Assembly (NCBI RefSeq): GCF_000702885.1
Contig: NZ_JNKO01000007.1
Span: 62,001 to 126,000, forward strand
Length of the DNA: 64,000 bases
DNA from: Oribacterium sp. P6A1
Lineage (GTDB): Bacteria; Bacillota; Clostridia; Lachnospirales; Lachnospiraceae
Direction: 5' to 3'
Shown: positions 52,189-61,308 of the stretch, piece by piece
How positions within the stretch are numbered: the stretch's first letter is position 1
Layout: each line of letters begins with the position of its first letter
Program-made: the position numbers and the translations under genes
Notes under the pieces: model-generated
Database searches by the model: none
What the model saw: only the letters and a program-made list of their open reading frames with translations
Told to the model about the DNA's origin: nothing

Positions 52189-54606
52189 TTACTTAACTAC
52201 AAAGTTAAGGATCTTGCCCTTAACGAAGATCACCTTAACGATGTTCTTTCCTTCGAAGAATTTGCTGATCTGAGGATTTGCCTTTGCAGCCTCAACAGCA
52301 TCATCCTGAGTTGCTTCGGCAGGAAGATCAACATTACCTCTTACCTTACCGTTAATCTGAACACCCATGTTGATGACCGCATCCTTTGTCTTCTCTTCGT
52401 CATACTCCGGCCACTCAGCAAGTGTAAGAAGTCCCTGACCGCCGATTTCCTCATAGATTTCCTCTGTAAGGTGAGGAGCGAATGGGTGAAGAAGCTTGAT
52501 GAACACAACAAGATCTTCCTTTGTGATAGCTCCGGCCTTTGTGAAATCGTTAATGAGAGTCATAAGAGCCGCAATGGCTGTATTGAACTTCATTCGCTCG
52601 ATATCATCGGTAACCTTCTTGATGGTCTTGTGAAGCTTTGACTCAAGGCTCGGATCTTCCTTTTCAAGAGTTGCGATATCAGTAAGTCCCGCAACACGGT
52701 CAAGGAAACGCTTAACTCCGCGAACTCCCTCGTCGCTCCATGGAGCGGCTGCTGTATAGTCGCTCATGAAAAGAACATAAGCACGAAGTGTGTCTGCACC
52801 GTAAAGATCTACGATGTTCAAAGGATCGATAACATTGCCCTTTGACTTTGACATCTTCTCACCGTCAGGTCCAAGGATAAGTCCCTGATATGAACGCTTT
52901 GCATATGGCTCCGGTGTTGGCACAAGATTGTTGTCATACAGGAACTGGTGCCAGAATCTTGAATAAAGAAGGTGTCTTGTCACATGCTCCATACCGCCGT
53001 TGTAGTGGTCTACAGGCATCCAGTACTTAAGCTTCTCCTGATCCGCAAATGCCTTGTCATTGTTGGCATCACAGAATCTCAGGAAATACCATGAGGATCC
53101 TGCCCACTGAGGCATGGTGTCTGTCTCTCTCTTGGCTGCGCCGCCGCATTTAGGACATGTGCAGTTCACGAAGCTGTCAATCTTGGCAAGAGGTGACTGT
53201 CCGTCTGTACCGGGCTCAAAGTTCTCAACATCAGGAAGTGTCAGAGGAAGCTCCTCAACAGGAACGCCTACAGTGCCGCACTCAGGACAGTGAATAAGAG
53301 GAATAGGCTCTCCCCAGTAACGCTGACGGTTAAATGCCCAGTCCTTCATCTTGTACTGAACTCCCTTGTGTCCGATGCCCTTCTCTTCAAGAACAGTAAG
53401 CATCTTTGCTATAGAATCCTTCTTATTTGTAAGACCGTTAAGGATATCGGAGTTCACCATCTCTCCGTCGCCTGTGTAGGCCTCCTTTTCAATGTCTCCA
53501 CCCTTTATAACTTCAACTATATCTACACCGAAGGCCTTCGCAAAATCGTAGTCTCTCTGATCATGAGCAGGAACCGCCATGATAGCACCTGTTCCGTATC
53601 CCATCATTACATAATCTGCAATGAATACAGGTATCTGCTTTCCTGTGATAGGATTTACAGCCTTGAGACCCTCGATCTTTACGCCGGTCTTATCCTTGAC
53701 AAGCTGTGTACGCTGGAACTCTGTCTTCTTGGCAGCATCCTCACGATACTTTAAAACTTCATCCCAGTTTGTAATCTTATCCTTGTACTTATCAAGAGCA
53801 GGATGCTCAGGAGCAACTACCATGAATGTAACACCGTAAAGTGTGTCGCATCTTGTTGTATAGATTTCAAGCTTGTCGAGAGCCTCAAAGCTCTTCTCAT
53901 CCGTGAGCTGGAAGTTCACAAACGCACCTGTAGAACGTCCGATCCAGCTAACCTGCTGCTGCTTGATGCTCTCAGGATAATCAACGCCTTCAAGACCATT
54001 AAGGAGCTTATCGGCATACTGGGTGATTCTCAGATACCATACATCCTTCGGAAGCTGAACAACATCGCTGTGACAGATATCACACTTTCCTCCCTGAGAA
54101 TCCTCGTTGGAAAGAACAACCTTACAGTGCGGGCAGTAATTTACCAGAGTCTTGGCTCTGAACACAAGTCCCTTATCAAAAAGCTGAAGAAAAATCCACT
54201 GTGTCCACTTATAGTAATCCGCATGGGATGTGGCGATCTCTCTTGACCAGTCAAATGAGAAACCAACCTGTCTCATCTGATCCTTGAAGTGTTCGATGTT
54301 CTTCTCTGTGATAAGATGAGGATGTGTATTTGTCTTTATGGCATAGTTCTCTGCGGGAAGTCCGAAGGAATCAAATCCCATCGGGAAAAGAACATTGTAT
54401 CCCTGCATCCTGCGCTTACGAGCAAGAACCTCTATGCTTGAATATGCCTTGATATGGCCAACGTGCATACCTGCACCTGACGGATACGGGAACTCAACAA
54501 GTCCGTACCACTTTGGACGCTTGTCAAAGTCCACAGCCTTAAAAGCCTGTGCCTCGTTCCACTTTGTCTGCCACTTTGGCTCGATCTTTTTAAAATTATA
54601 CTTCAT
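52189..54606 (-). CDS. leuS: Leucyl-tRNA synthetase
   Basis: A class I synthetase that charges tRNA-Leu. The HIGH-type motif MHVGH follows PYPSGAG near residue 50, a zinc-type CPHC..CDIC segment and CP1 editing domain with TTRCDT-like threonines follow, and KMSKS appears in GEKMSKSKGNV. Length 805, full size. It has its own promoter 50 bases upstream and no T-box leader. Confidence 0.98.
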   Translation of the reverse strand: MKYNFKKIEPKWQTKWNEAQAFKAVDFDKRPKWYGLVEFPYPSGAGMHVGHIKAYSSIEVLARKRRMQGYNVLFPMGFDSFGLPAENYAIKTNTHPHLITEKNIEHFKDQMRQVGFSFDWSREIATSHADYYKWTQWIFLQLFDKGLVFRAKTLVNYCPHCKVVLSNEDSQGGKCDICHSDVVQLPKDVWYLRITQYADKLLNGLEGVDYPESIKQQQVSWIGRSTGAFVNFQLTDEKSFEALDKLEIYTTRCDTLYGVTFMVVAPEHPALDKYKDKITNWDEVLKYREDAAKKTEFQRTQLVKDKTGVKIEGLKAVNPITGKQIPVFIADYVMMGYGTGAIMAVPAHDQRDYDFAKAFGVDIVEVIKGGDIEKEAYTGDGEMVNSDILNGLTNKKDSIAKMLTVLEEKGIGHKGVQYKMKDWAFNRQRYWGEPIPLIHCPECGTVGVPVEELPLTLPDVENFEPGTDGQSPLAKIDSFVNCTCPKCGGAAKRETDTMPQWAGSSWYFLRFCDANNDKAFADQEKLKYWMPVDHYNGGMEHVTRHLLYSRFWHQFLYDNNLVPTPEPYAKRSYQGLILGPDGEKMSKSKGNVIDPLNIVDLYGADTLRAYVLFMSDYTAAAPWSDEGVRGVKRFLDRVAGLTDIATLEKEDPSLESKLHKTIKKVTDDIERMKFNTAIAALMTLINDFTKAGAITKEDLVVFIKLLHPFAPHLTEEIYEEIGGQGLLTLAEWPEYDEEKTKDAVINMGVQINGKVRGNVDLPAEATQDDAVEAAKANPQISKFFEGKNIVKVIFVKGKILNFVVK

Positions 54607-54653
54607 GACTAATTTCCCCTTGTGAAATTAAACTTGCATTTCAACAAATCACT

Positions 54654-54681
54654 ATTATAACAGAAAGAATCAATACGTCAA
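54654..54681 (-). promoter_or_regulatory. leuS promoter
   Basis: Minus strand: TTGACG, 16-base spacer, TATAAT. Eleven of twelve bases match. The leader is about 45 bases, ruling out a T-box. Confidence 0.75.
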
Positions 54682-54731
54682 AGAATATAAAATATGACGC
54701 TTTTGTATAGGAGTCATGAACTCCGCTTAAA

Positions 54732-55973
54732 CTACGATGCCTGAAGGAAAGCATCCCAGGGATAATCATTGGAAGCATTCCAGATAAGCCACTCATCATA
54801 CCCGGCATCATATACCGCCTGTATCTCCTGCCTTACCTCTTCTGCACCATAATGAATATAAGCAGAAAGATAGGATGCCGTAAATCCCTGAAGCCATGGA
54901 CGCACTTTCGCCTGATGAACCCCCTCCTGATACTCCAGAGCAAGATCCTTTTGGGAAGCATTGCAGGCTCCGAGGATCGCTTCATAAGGATGGATATCAG
55001 GTACGTCCAGACCGAAATTGCCGTTTCCGTAATGAGACGGATATATCATAGGGCACATATAATCAGCGGCTCCGGCCATAACCGGATAATCCTGACCTAC
55101 AGAAACAGTATCTACATAAGAACCTATGATCGTTCCGAAAACATCCGCAGACATAAACACGCCCTTTGCAGCCAATCTGTCAGACGCAAAACGCACAAAC
55201 TCGGTGATGATATCCGTCTTCCCCATCCCTCCGGTCTCTTCATCGGAATAGACAACATTGTTCATCCCCTTCTCAGTGCAGAAACGAACATAGTCAAACT
55301 GGATTTCATCAAACCCGGCATCCGCACACTGCTCAGCCACCTGTACCTTGTATTCCCATGCATCCTTATTGTAAGGATCTATCCAGGTCATACCGGAATT
55401 ATCATGAAACACTGTGCCATCAGCATTGTGATTGAGCCACTCCGGCTTAACACTTTCCAGGAAAGGGTCTCTGAATGTGACTATACGGGCTATAGAATAA
55501 ATATTATGCTCTTTCAGGCTCTTCATCAGTGATTGAATGTCCGGAATCGTCTGTTCCGCTGAACCGATCTCATTTATCAGATCTCCCGACATGGCATATT
55601 CTATACGCCCGTTATCATCAAGGATATCTATAACAACCGCATTAAGCTCAGTGGCATCTATCCTGTCGATTATCTTCTGCATGGTGGCAGATCCCGCAAC
55701 TTTGGAGCTGATGTAAATGCCTTTGACCTTTACCGCTTCTTTTTCCGGTTTTTTCTTAGTCCATATCTCAGCCTGAGCCTGAGCCAGACTCTCCGATTCC
55801 GCAAGATTTTTCTGCTGTTCAAGCGACTCCTCGAATTGTGATTCCATTATGGATTCAGATTCATACTGTCTGAGTTCTTCAGACTTATTTACATTGTAGA
55901 CCAATGGCGTCTGACTCTGGCATCCGAGAAGTACGAGGCTCAGCAAAACCATCATCGCTAATACTTTTTTCAT
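54732..55973 (-). CDS. Lipoprotein with putative glycoside hydrolase domain (DUF4015 type)
   Basis: A 413-residue exported protein. The signal peptide ends in LVLLGCQSQ (lipobox), then a Glu/Gln/Ser-rich linker (about 30-70) precedes a TIM-barrel-like domain: VKGIYISSKVAGS, AVVIDILDDNGRIEY, DIQSLMKSLKEHNIYSIARI and YSIARIVTFRDP, GFDEIQFDYVRFC (with the likely acid Asp/Glu), and PMIYPSHYG. This matches the DUF4015 putative glycosidase family. The substrate is unknown; a peptidoglycan- or polysaccharide-directed role is inferred from export. It forms its own unit between the leuS and rpmF promoters. Confidence 0.88.
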   Translation of the reverse strand: MKKVLAMMVLLSLVLLGCQSQTPLVYNVNKSEELRQYESESIMESQFEESLEQQKNLAESESLAQAQAEIWTKKKPEKEAVKVKGIYISSKVAGSATMQKIIDRIDATELNAVVIDILDDNGRIEYAMSGDLINEIGSAEQTIPDIQSLMKSLKEHNIYSIARIVTFRDPFLESVKPEWLNHNADGTVFHDNSGMTWIDPYNKDAWEYKVQVAEQCADAGFDEIQFDYVRFCTEKGMNNVVYSDEETGGMGKTDIITEFVRFASDRLAAKGVFMSADVFGTIIGSYVDTVSVGQDYPVMAGAADYMCPMIYPSHYGNGNFGLDVPDIHPYEAILGACNASQKDLALEYQEGVHQAKVRPWLQGFTASYLSAYIHYGAEEVRQEIQAVYDAGYDEWLIWNASNDYPWDAFLQAS

Positions 55974-56097
55974 CTTCCAACCTCGTATTTTTTTAGGATA
56001 TACAGCTTCCTTTATAATTTATCTTTAATACAGGGCTGACTACTTGCGCGTAGTTTCCCAAAGAAATCCCAGCACTTTTTTGTTAAATTACCAGGAT

Positions 56098-56125
56098 ATT
56101 ATACCACTTTCCTACTATTTAACAA
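56098..56125 (-). promoter_or_regulatory. Promoter of the glycosidase-like lipoprotein gene
   Basis: Minus strand: TTGTTA, 16-base spacer, TATAAT, about 125 bases before the start. The intervening leader shows no strong structure. Confidence 0.6.
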
Positions 56126-56176
56126 CTTTTTATGAGTTTTGCCCGCCACTCAGAGGGTTTTTTACCGGTTTACCTT

Positions 56177-56233
56177 GGGTTTTTTGTATATATCCCGCTT
56201 TCTTTCAGAAAGTGGGATATATACAAAAAACCC
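56177..56233. repeat. 27-bp-arm inverted repeat beside the rpmF terminator
   Basis: Arms of 27 bases beginning GGGTTTTTTGTATATATCCC pair with one mismatch (a G-T wobble) around TTC. The right arm includes the T-run of the rpmF terminator. It is far longer than a terminator needs and may come from an inverted duplication of the terminator tail. Confidence 0.8.
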
Positions 56234-56254
56234 TGAAGCCGAAGCTTCAGGGTT
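56225..56254 (-). terminator. rpmF terminator
   Basis: CCCTGAAGC/GCTTCAGGG stem with a TTCG tetraloop on the minus strand, then TTTTTT; 25 bases after the stop. Confidence 0.93.
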
Positions 56255-56278
56255 CATATCTTAAATAAAAGTCAAAGA

Positions 56279-56461
56279 TCAATCCTCAACCTTAACGATC
56301 TCACGCTTGTTGTAAGATCCACATGCCTTGCAGACTCTGTGAGGCATAACAAGCTCACCACACTTAGAACACTTTACAAGGTTCATCTTACCCATCTTCC
56401 AGTTAGCTCTTCTTGAATCTCTGCGAGCCTTAGATGAATGATTCTTAGGACAAATTGACAT
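56279..56461 (-). CDS. rpmF: 50S ribosomal protein L32
   Basis: A 60-residue basic zinc-ribbon protein: NHSSKARRDSRRANWKM then CSKCGELV and CKACGSYNKREIV, giving four cysteines for zinc. AGGAGG precedes the ATG at the ideal distance. In many Firmicutes a DUF177/YceD gene lies directly before rpmF and plsX after it; neither is present here. Confidence 0.97.
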   Translation of the reverse strand: MSICPKNHSSKARRDSRRANWKMGKMNLVKCSKCGELVMPHRVCKACGSYNKREIVKVED

Positions 56462-56490
56462 ACTTACACCTCCTTCGTCATACCCGGGTA

Positions 56491-56519
56491 ATTATATCCA
56501 AACGGTTAATTTATGTCAA
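56491..56519 (-). promoter_or_regulatory. rpmF promoter
   Basis: Minus strand: TTGACA, 17-base spacer, TATAAT. All twelve bases and the spacing are consensus, the strongest promoter in the window. The 100 bases between it and the ackA terminator, and the 100 bases from there to ackA, show nothing further. Confidence 0.88.
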
Positions 56520-56632
56520 GCGAAACCCCTATGGAATTTCGCGATTGCACACTCAATGTAAAATACCACGTTACTCAATTAATTGCAAGTGAATTTTTTG
56601 CTTTGCATGGATAATTTTTCGAGCAAACGGTC

Positions 56633-56664
56633 AAAAATTCCGGCGGGAAATATCTCGCCGGAAT
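56633..56664 (-). terminator. ackA terminator
   Basis: ATTCCGGCG/CGCCGGAAT stem with a 10-base loop, then TTTTTG on the minus strand, 100 bases after the ackA stop. Confidence 0.85.
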
Positions 56665-56764
56665 AATAATAATTATAAACTTAAACATCCGGAATCCTTA
56701 CGGATACCTTTTAAGTGCGCAAAGCCCCGGGATTATAAATCCGGAGCAGCGGAGATACACCGAA

Positions 56765-57964
56765 TCAAGCCTCTACAAGGCGAAGTGTATCACGAGCGAT
56801 AGCAAGCTCCTCATTTGTAGGGATCATGAAGATCTTAACCTTGGAATCGTCTGAAGAAATAAGAGCAGCCTTGCCGCGAACGTTATTTCTCTCATCATCG
56901 ATCTTGGCACCGATGAATCCAAGGTACTTCTCTACGATCGCCTTCCGTGTTGCCTTATCGTTCTCACCAACACCGGCTGTGAAAGTGATAGCATCAACAC
57001 CGTTCATAGCAGCTGCATATGAACCGATGTACTTGGCAACTCTGTACTGGAATGCCTCAAGAGCAACCTGAGCCATGTGATTGCCTTCTTCAGCAGCCTT
57101 TTCAACATCACGGAAGTCTGAAGAAACACCTGAAAGACCAAGCACACCTGACTTCTTGTTAAGAATATTAAGAACCTCATCAACTGAAAGCTTCTCATGG
57201 TTAGCGATGAACTGTACTACTGCAGCATCGATATCACCTGAACGTGTTCCCATGATAAGACCCTCAAGCGGAGTAAGACCCATAGATGTATCAACACCCT
57301 TTCCACCGATTGAAGCAGAAATAGATGCGCCGTTTCCAAGGTGGCAAACGATAACCTTAGCTTTCTCAGGATCGAGGTTGCCGAACTTGATTGTCTCGTG
57401 AGAAACAAAGTTATGAGATGTTCCGTGGAAACCGTAACGACGGATGCCGTACTTCTCATAGTACTCTGTAGGAATTGCATAGTAGTATGCCTTCTCAGGA
57501 AGAGTCATACCGAATGTTGTATCGAATACAGCAACATTTGGCTTACCCGGTACAACCTTCTCACAAGCTTCAATACCAAGAAGGTTTGCAGGGTTGTGAA
57601 GAGGGCCGAGGTCGAAGCACTCACGGATGATATCCTTAACTTCCTGATTAACAACGATAGACTCTGTGATCTTCTTTCCTGCGTGGAGTACTCTGTGACC
57701 GATAGCACCGATCTCATCAACAGACTTAACAACACCGTGTGCAGCATCTGTAAGAGCATCAAATACAAGCTTAACAGCTACACCATGATCAGGCATAGCA
57801 GTCTCAAGCTCGAAATCCTCCTTACCCGGAGCCTTATGTGTAAGCTTTGATCCCTCGATACCGATTCTCTCGCAAAGTCCCTTTGCAAGAACTGACTCAT
57901 CCTGCATATCGATGAGCTGATACTTGAGTGAAGAAGATCCACAGTTTAAAACAAGAATTTTCAT
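56765..57964 (-). CDS. ackA: Acetate kinase
   Basis: Makes acetate and ATP from acetyl phosphate. [11 protein letters not shown] at the N-terminus, the HRVLHAGKK loop, [18 protein letters not shown] and [22 protein letters not shown]-like segments, and FTAGVGEN complete the ASKHA-type fold. Length 399. I chose ATG 57964 because TAGGAG lies 8 bases upstream. It follows pta, so the two convert acetyl-CoA from pyruvate oxidation into acetate and ATP. Confidence 0.98.
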   Translation of the reverse strand: [399 protein letters not shown]

Positions 57965-58010
57965 TGGTTTTTCTCCTAAATAAAATAAATAGCTTTCGTA
58001 AAGAAACAAA

Positions 58011-58039
58011 CAGGGCCAAGTCCTTAGGGCTCGACCCTG
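58011..58039 (-). other. Hairpin between pta and ackA
   Basis: Outer CAGGG/CCCTG arms with inner GGCC and AGGGC pairings, followed on the minus strand by TTTGTTTC. It may be a weak internal terminator or processing stem that adjusts pta and ackA levels. Confidence 0.4.
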
Positions 58040-58060
58040 CTATAAATAAAATCAGATCAA

Positions 58061-59056
58061 TTATGCATTCTGAGCCTGAACAGCTGTCATAGCAACAACG
58101 GCTACGATATCATCTGCATAGCATCCTCTTGAAAGATCGTTTACAGGCATGGAAAGACCCTGAAGAACAGGACCGTAAGCGCCTGCATGAGCAAGTCTCT
58201 GAACAAGCTTGTAACCGATGTTACCAGCCTCAAGTGAAGGGAATACAAGTGTGTTTGCGTGGCCTGCAACTGAGCTGCCCGGAGCCTTGAGAGCTGCAAC
58301 TGTAGGATCAAGAGCTGCATCAAGCTGAAGCTCACCATCAAGCTTGATCTCAGGGAACTTCTCGTTTGCGATCTTAACAGCCTCTGCTACCTTTGTAACA
58401 TCATCGTGCTTTGCACTGCCCTTTGTTGAGTATGAAAGCATAGCTACCTTTGGCTCTGCGCCTACAAAGCTCTTGAATGACTCAGCTGAAAGAGCTGCGA
58501 TCTCAGCAAGCTTCTCTGAATCGAAATCAACGTTTACTGCACAGTCAGCGAATACGAATGTACCGTTCTCGCCATACTCCTTAGCGTCTGTCTCCATAAG
58601 GAAGAAACCTGAAACAGACTTGATGCCCGGCTTTGTCTTAAGGAGCTGAAGAGCCGGTCTGATAGTGTTACCTGTTGAGTGGCATGCGCCTGAAACAACA
58701 CCGTCAGCATCACCGCACTTGCACATAAGACATGCATAGTACATGTAGTCCTTCTCCATCTGCTCCTGAGCAGACTCAGCAGTAACGCCCTTGCTTCCTC
58801 TGAGCTCTACGAACTTATCAATGTACTTCTGCTTGTTAGGATCGTTGTAAGGATCTACAACTGTGATACCTGTAAGATCAAATCCTTCGCCGTTCTTGGC
58901 AATTTCGTCAGGAGTTCCGATCAGAACAACATTCGCGATGCCCTCCTTTGTAATCTTGACAGCAGCCTCGAAAGTTCTCTTATCCATTGACTCAGGAAGA
59001 ACAATAGTCTTCTTGTCTGCTTTTGCCTTAGCCTTGATCTCATCAATAATAGCCAT
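58061..59056 (-). CDS. pta: Phosphate acetyltransferase
   Basis: Converts acetyl-CoA and phosphate to acetyl phosphate. The 331-residue form is the short catalytic type. IVLPESMDKRT at the N-terminus, GACHSTGNTIRPALQ, MLSYSTKGSAKHDD and NTLVFPSLEAGNIGYKLVQRLA (part) are conserved. I chose ATG 59056 because AGGAG lies about 9 bases upstream; the ATG at 59065 is too close to that site. It forms an operon with ackA. Confidence 0.97.
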   Translation of the reverse strand: MAIIDEIKAKAKADKKTIVLPESMDKRTFEAAVKITKEGIANVVLIGTPDEIAKNGEGFDLTGITVVDPYNDPNKQKYIDKFVELRGSKGVTAESAQEQMEKDYMYYACLMCKCGDADGVVSGACHSTGNTIRPALQLLKTKPGIKSVSGFFLMETDAKEYGENGTFVFADCAVNVDFDSEKLAEIAALSAESFKSFVGAEPKVAMLSYSTKGSAKHDDVTKVAEAVKIANEKFPEIKLDGELQLDAALDPTVAALKAPGSSVAGHANTLVFPSLEAGNIGYKLVQRLAHAGAYGPVLQGLSMPVNDLSRGCYADDIVAVVAMTAVQAQNA

Positions 59057-59111
59057 TGGTGTCATTCTCCTCTCAATATACACATTATTATTTAATCACC
59101 TGCCATGCCGT

Positions 59112-59148
59112 TTCGTAACATCCTATATCGAATACGGCCATGAAAAAG
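59112..59148 (-). other. Hairpin in the pta leader
   Basis: CATG..CCGT..TTCG and CGAA..ACGG..CATG arms with two bulges around a 13-base loop, in the ~150-base leader. A GTTTAC/GTAAAC pair lies beside it (about 59155-59184). Significance is unknown. Confidence 0.35.
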
Positions 59149-59209
59149 TGACGAGTTTACGTAATTCGGCATACGGTGTAAACCTGTATACAATACGACA
59201 TACACAATT

Positions 59210-59237
59210 ATTATACTCTATAAAATCCGCCGTTCAA
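59210..59237 (-). promoter_or_regulatory. pta-ackA promoter
   Basis: Minus strand: TTGAAC, 16-base spacer, TATAAT. It lies about 150 bases before pta. The remainder of the 310-base spacer up to darA shows nothing further. Confidence 0.7.
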
Positions 59238-59366
59238 GTCACAGGACAAGTGTTTTTCTGCACAAAATCAAGGACAAAAAACAGTTTTTTCAAGCTTCGA
59301 TATGCTTGTTTGCCTTCCGCCTGTTCACACGGATTCTTTAACATCTAAAAATACCGCAGCCACAGC

Positions 59367-59699
59367 TCAATACTTCTCAAATCTTTCAAGGTCCACAACC
59401 ATGACCGTAGCACCGCCTATCTCCACAGGCACCGGCATAGTTGAATAACTGTTCATGGAAGTTCCCGAAACATAGGGCATATTGATAGTTATCTTCTGGC
59501 GTTTTCCGCATTCGCTCTTTATGACCTCTATACAGGCGTTTACTCTCTCATCATCCGTTGCAATCATAAGGGTGGAATTGCCTTTGCGAAGGAAACCTCC
59601 CGTACTGGCAAGCTTTGTAACCTGAAAGTGAGCACTGTTAAGCGCATCCATCACGTCATCTTCATTGTCATTACGTACGATTGCATAAATCAGCTTCAT
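59367..59699 (-). CDS. darA: Cyclic-di-AMP receptor DarA (PstA family)
   Basis: A 110-residue PII-like protein that binds c-di-AMP as a trimer. MKLIYAIVRNDN, VTKLASTGGFLRKGNSTLMI and VEIGGATVMVV near the C-terminus align closely with B. subtilis DarA (YaaQ). The downstream target is unknown in any species I can cite. GGAGG lies about 10 bases before the ATG. It lies between the tRNA-Met acetate ligase and pta, with a dispersed spacer motif just upstream. Confidence 0.95.
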   Translation of the reverse strand: MKLIYAIVRNDNEDDVMDALNSAHFQVTKLASTGGFLRKGNSTLMIATDDERVNACIEVIKSECGKRQKITINMPYVSGTSMNSYSTMPVPVEIGGATVMVVDLERFEKY

Positions 59700-59722
59700 A
59701 TTATTCTGCCTCCAAATATAGA

Positions 59723-59744
59723 CTTATGACACTTATATCATAAT
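59723..59744 (-). repeat. Dispersed spacer motif, copy 3 (variant)
   Basis: Minus strand TATGATATAAGTGTCATAA: arms TATGATA and TGTCATA around TAAG. It lies in the 53-base gap between the acetate-ligase stop and darA, just before the darA ribosome-binding site. Confidence 0.55.
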
Positions 59745-59752
59745 ATCATATT

Positions 59753-61117
59753 TCAGCAGTCCCAAACTATAAATTTTTGAGTAAATTCGTTGAAAGAACC
59801 TGCATTATCGCCATCCAAAGATGACGTCCTGTATATCTGATTGTAAATATCCGCGGCATACATGTCCTGATGAAACATGATCTCAGCGTGGGAAGCATTG
59901 ATACTGAGGATAAGCTCCTCGGTTGTCTCAATGGTCTCCCTTCTTCTGACCGATTCCAGCTGCTTCTTGTATTTTGCGGGAGAAGTGACAACTGTGGTCT
60001 TTATACTCCCAAGCATTTCCCTGGCTTTTTTTCTGACCCCCAGAACTCTCACATAGGGCATCAGATCTCCCTCACCAAAGAAACGGCCTCTTAAAACCAG
60101 GGAATCCTTCTTATGTATATCCAAAAGTATGTGAAGAAGGGCTCTCGAAATGCGTGTATAGGTATAATTCTTCGATTTTATGCTTTTTATCCTGTCCGAA
60201 AAGCTCAGTCTGTCGTGAACCTGCTTTTTCAAAGCATCCGCAATTTCCCTTGAAACATCAAGATATTCAAGAAAAGCTGTGGGCTGTTCGGGATCCATCT
60301 GATCCAGATAGTAAAGCTGCAGAAGTCTGTAGCTAAGCATGTCCGAAAGCATATCAACTTCCGCATATCCCGCCTCTGTTCTTTCAGTATCATCTCCTGA
60401 TTTTATGGCGTCCCGGATGCTGTGGGCACTTTCATACTTCATGTTCCTGCGAATGCAGTCGATCCGAAAGCAGTCACCCTGCCGCTTTACAGCTTTTATA
60501 TATTCGATTCCCAGGATATCGTTAGGCTTGAGCTTTCCGAAAGCAGCAGTCTCTTCTGATCTGTCTGTTCCCGGAAGGACTTCCTCTGTGCCGGAACATA
60601 CATCATCAAGCATATGCAGAAAGGCCCTGTCATCATCTCCCGAAAGAACCAGCCTGATAGCCTCCGCTCTTGCCCTGGCATAGCTCATGCCTGCCTCCAC
60701 ATTGTCTCTGATGGCAGAATTAAGCTTAGCGTTCTCGCTTCCGGAATCAAGTTCAAGCTCAGCCACCTTCCGAAGAGCCTCCATATCTCCGGACTCAGAA
60801 CCAAACAGTATAGTATCAACCATACCGAGAGATCTCAGTGTCGCCACACCTCCGGCAGCAAAGTCCTCCGCAGAAGATGTAGAAAAAAATTCCGGAATCT
60901 GAACCACCATATCCACACCATTCCGAAGAGCATCCCTGCACCTCCTGTACTTATCAAAGATAGCAGGTTCTCCCCTTTGAACGAAATCTCCGGACATGGC
61001 CGCAACAACATAACAGTCACCGTATCTCAGCCTTATGCTTTCCACCAGATATCGATGTCCCTCATGAAAAGGATTAAATTCCGTTACTATGCCTATTACG
61101 TTTTTACCGTTATACAT
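59753..61117 (-). CDS. tmcAL: tRNA(Met) cytidine acetate ligase
   Basis: Forms N4-acetylcytidine at the wobble position of elongator tRNA-Met using acetate and ATP. The nucleotidyltransferase motif EFNPFHEGHRYLV (HEGH) is near the N-terminus, then AAMSGDFVQRGEPAIFDKYRR and LFGSES. The length (454) is slightly over the usual ~400. GAGGAC precedes the ATG. Its substrate is acetate, the product of the Pta-AckA pathway encoded just downstream. Confidence 0.92.
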   Translation of the reverse strand: MYNGKNVIGIVTEFNPFHEGHRYLVESIRLRYGDCYVVAAMSGDFVQRGEPAIFDKYRRCRDALRNGVDMVVQIPEFFSTSSAEDFAAGGVATLRSLGMVDTILFGSESGDMEALRKVAELELDSGSENAKLNSAIRDNVEAGMSYARARAEAIRLVLSGDDDRAFLHMLDDVCSGTEEVLPGTDRSEETAAFGKLKPNDILGIEYIKAVKRQGDCFRIDCIRRNMKYESAHSIRDAIKSGDDTERTEAGYAEVDMLSDMLSYRLLQLYYLDQMDPEQPTAFLEYLDVSREIADALKKQVHDRLSFSDRIKSIKSKNYTYTRISRALLHILLDIHKKDSLVLRGRFFGEGDLMPYVRVLGVRKKAREMLGSIKTTVVTSPAKYKKQLESVRRRETIETTEELILSINASHAEIMFHQDMYAADIYNQIYRTSSLDGDNAGSFNEFTQKFIVWDC

Positions 61118-61182
61118 ACGTCCTCTAAAAAAATATCCTTTATTTTATGTGAAAAAAATTCTATTTTCTATTTTAAAATGCA

Positions 61183-61216
61183 AAAGAGGCTGCATCAAGA
61201 CCGATGCAGCCTCTTT
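61183..61216 (-). terminator. Terminator of the UPF0210 unit
   Basis: Perfect 14-base arms AAAGAGGCTGCATC/GATGCAGCCTCTTT around a 6-base loop, followed by TTTTGCATTTT on the minus strand; also A/T-rich on the other side. About 90 bases after the stop. Confidence 0.88.
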
Positions 61217-61308
61217 ATTATAAAATAATTATAAAAACAATTAAAAACAAGGGATAAGCGCCGTGCCGCCGAAGCACCGCACAGAACTTATGCAATTATG
61301 AGATAACT

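Noticed and set aside
54607-54731. T-box upstream of leuS (and likewise alaS at 32684-32768)
   Set aside because: Promoters lie about 50-60 bases before the start codons, leaving no room for a T-box.
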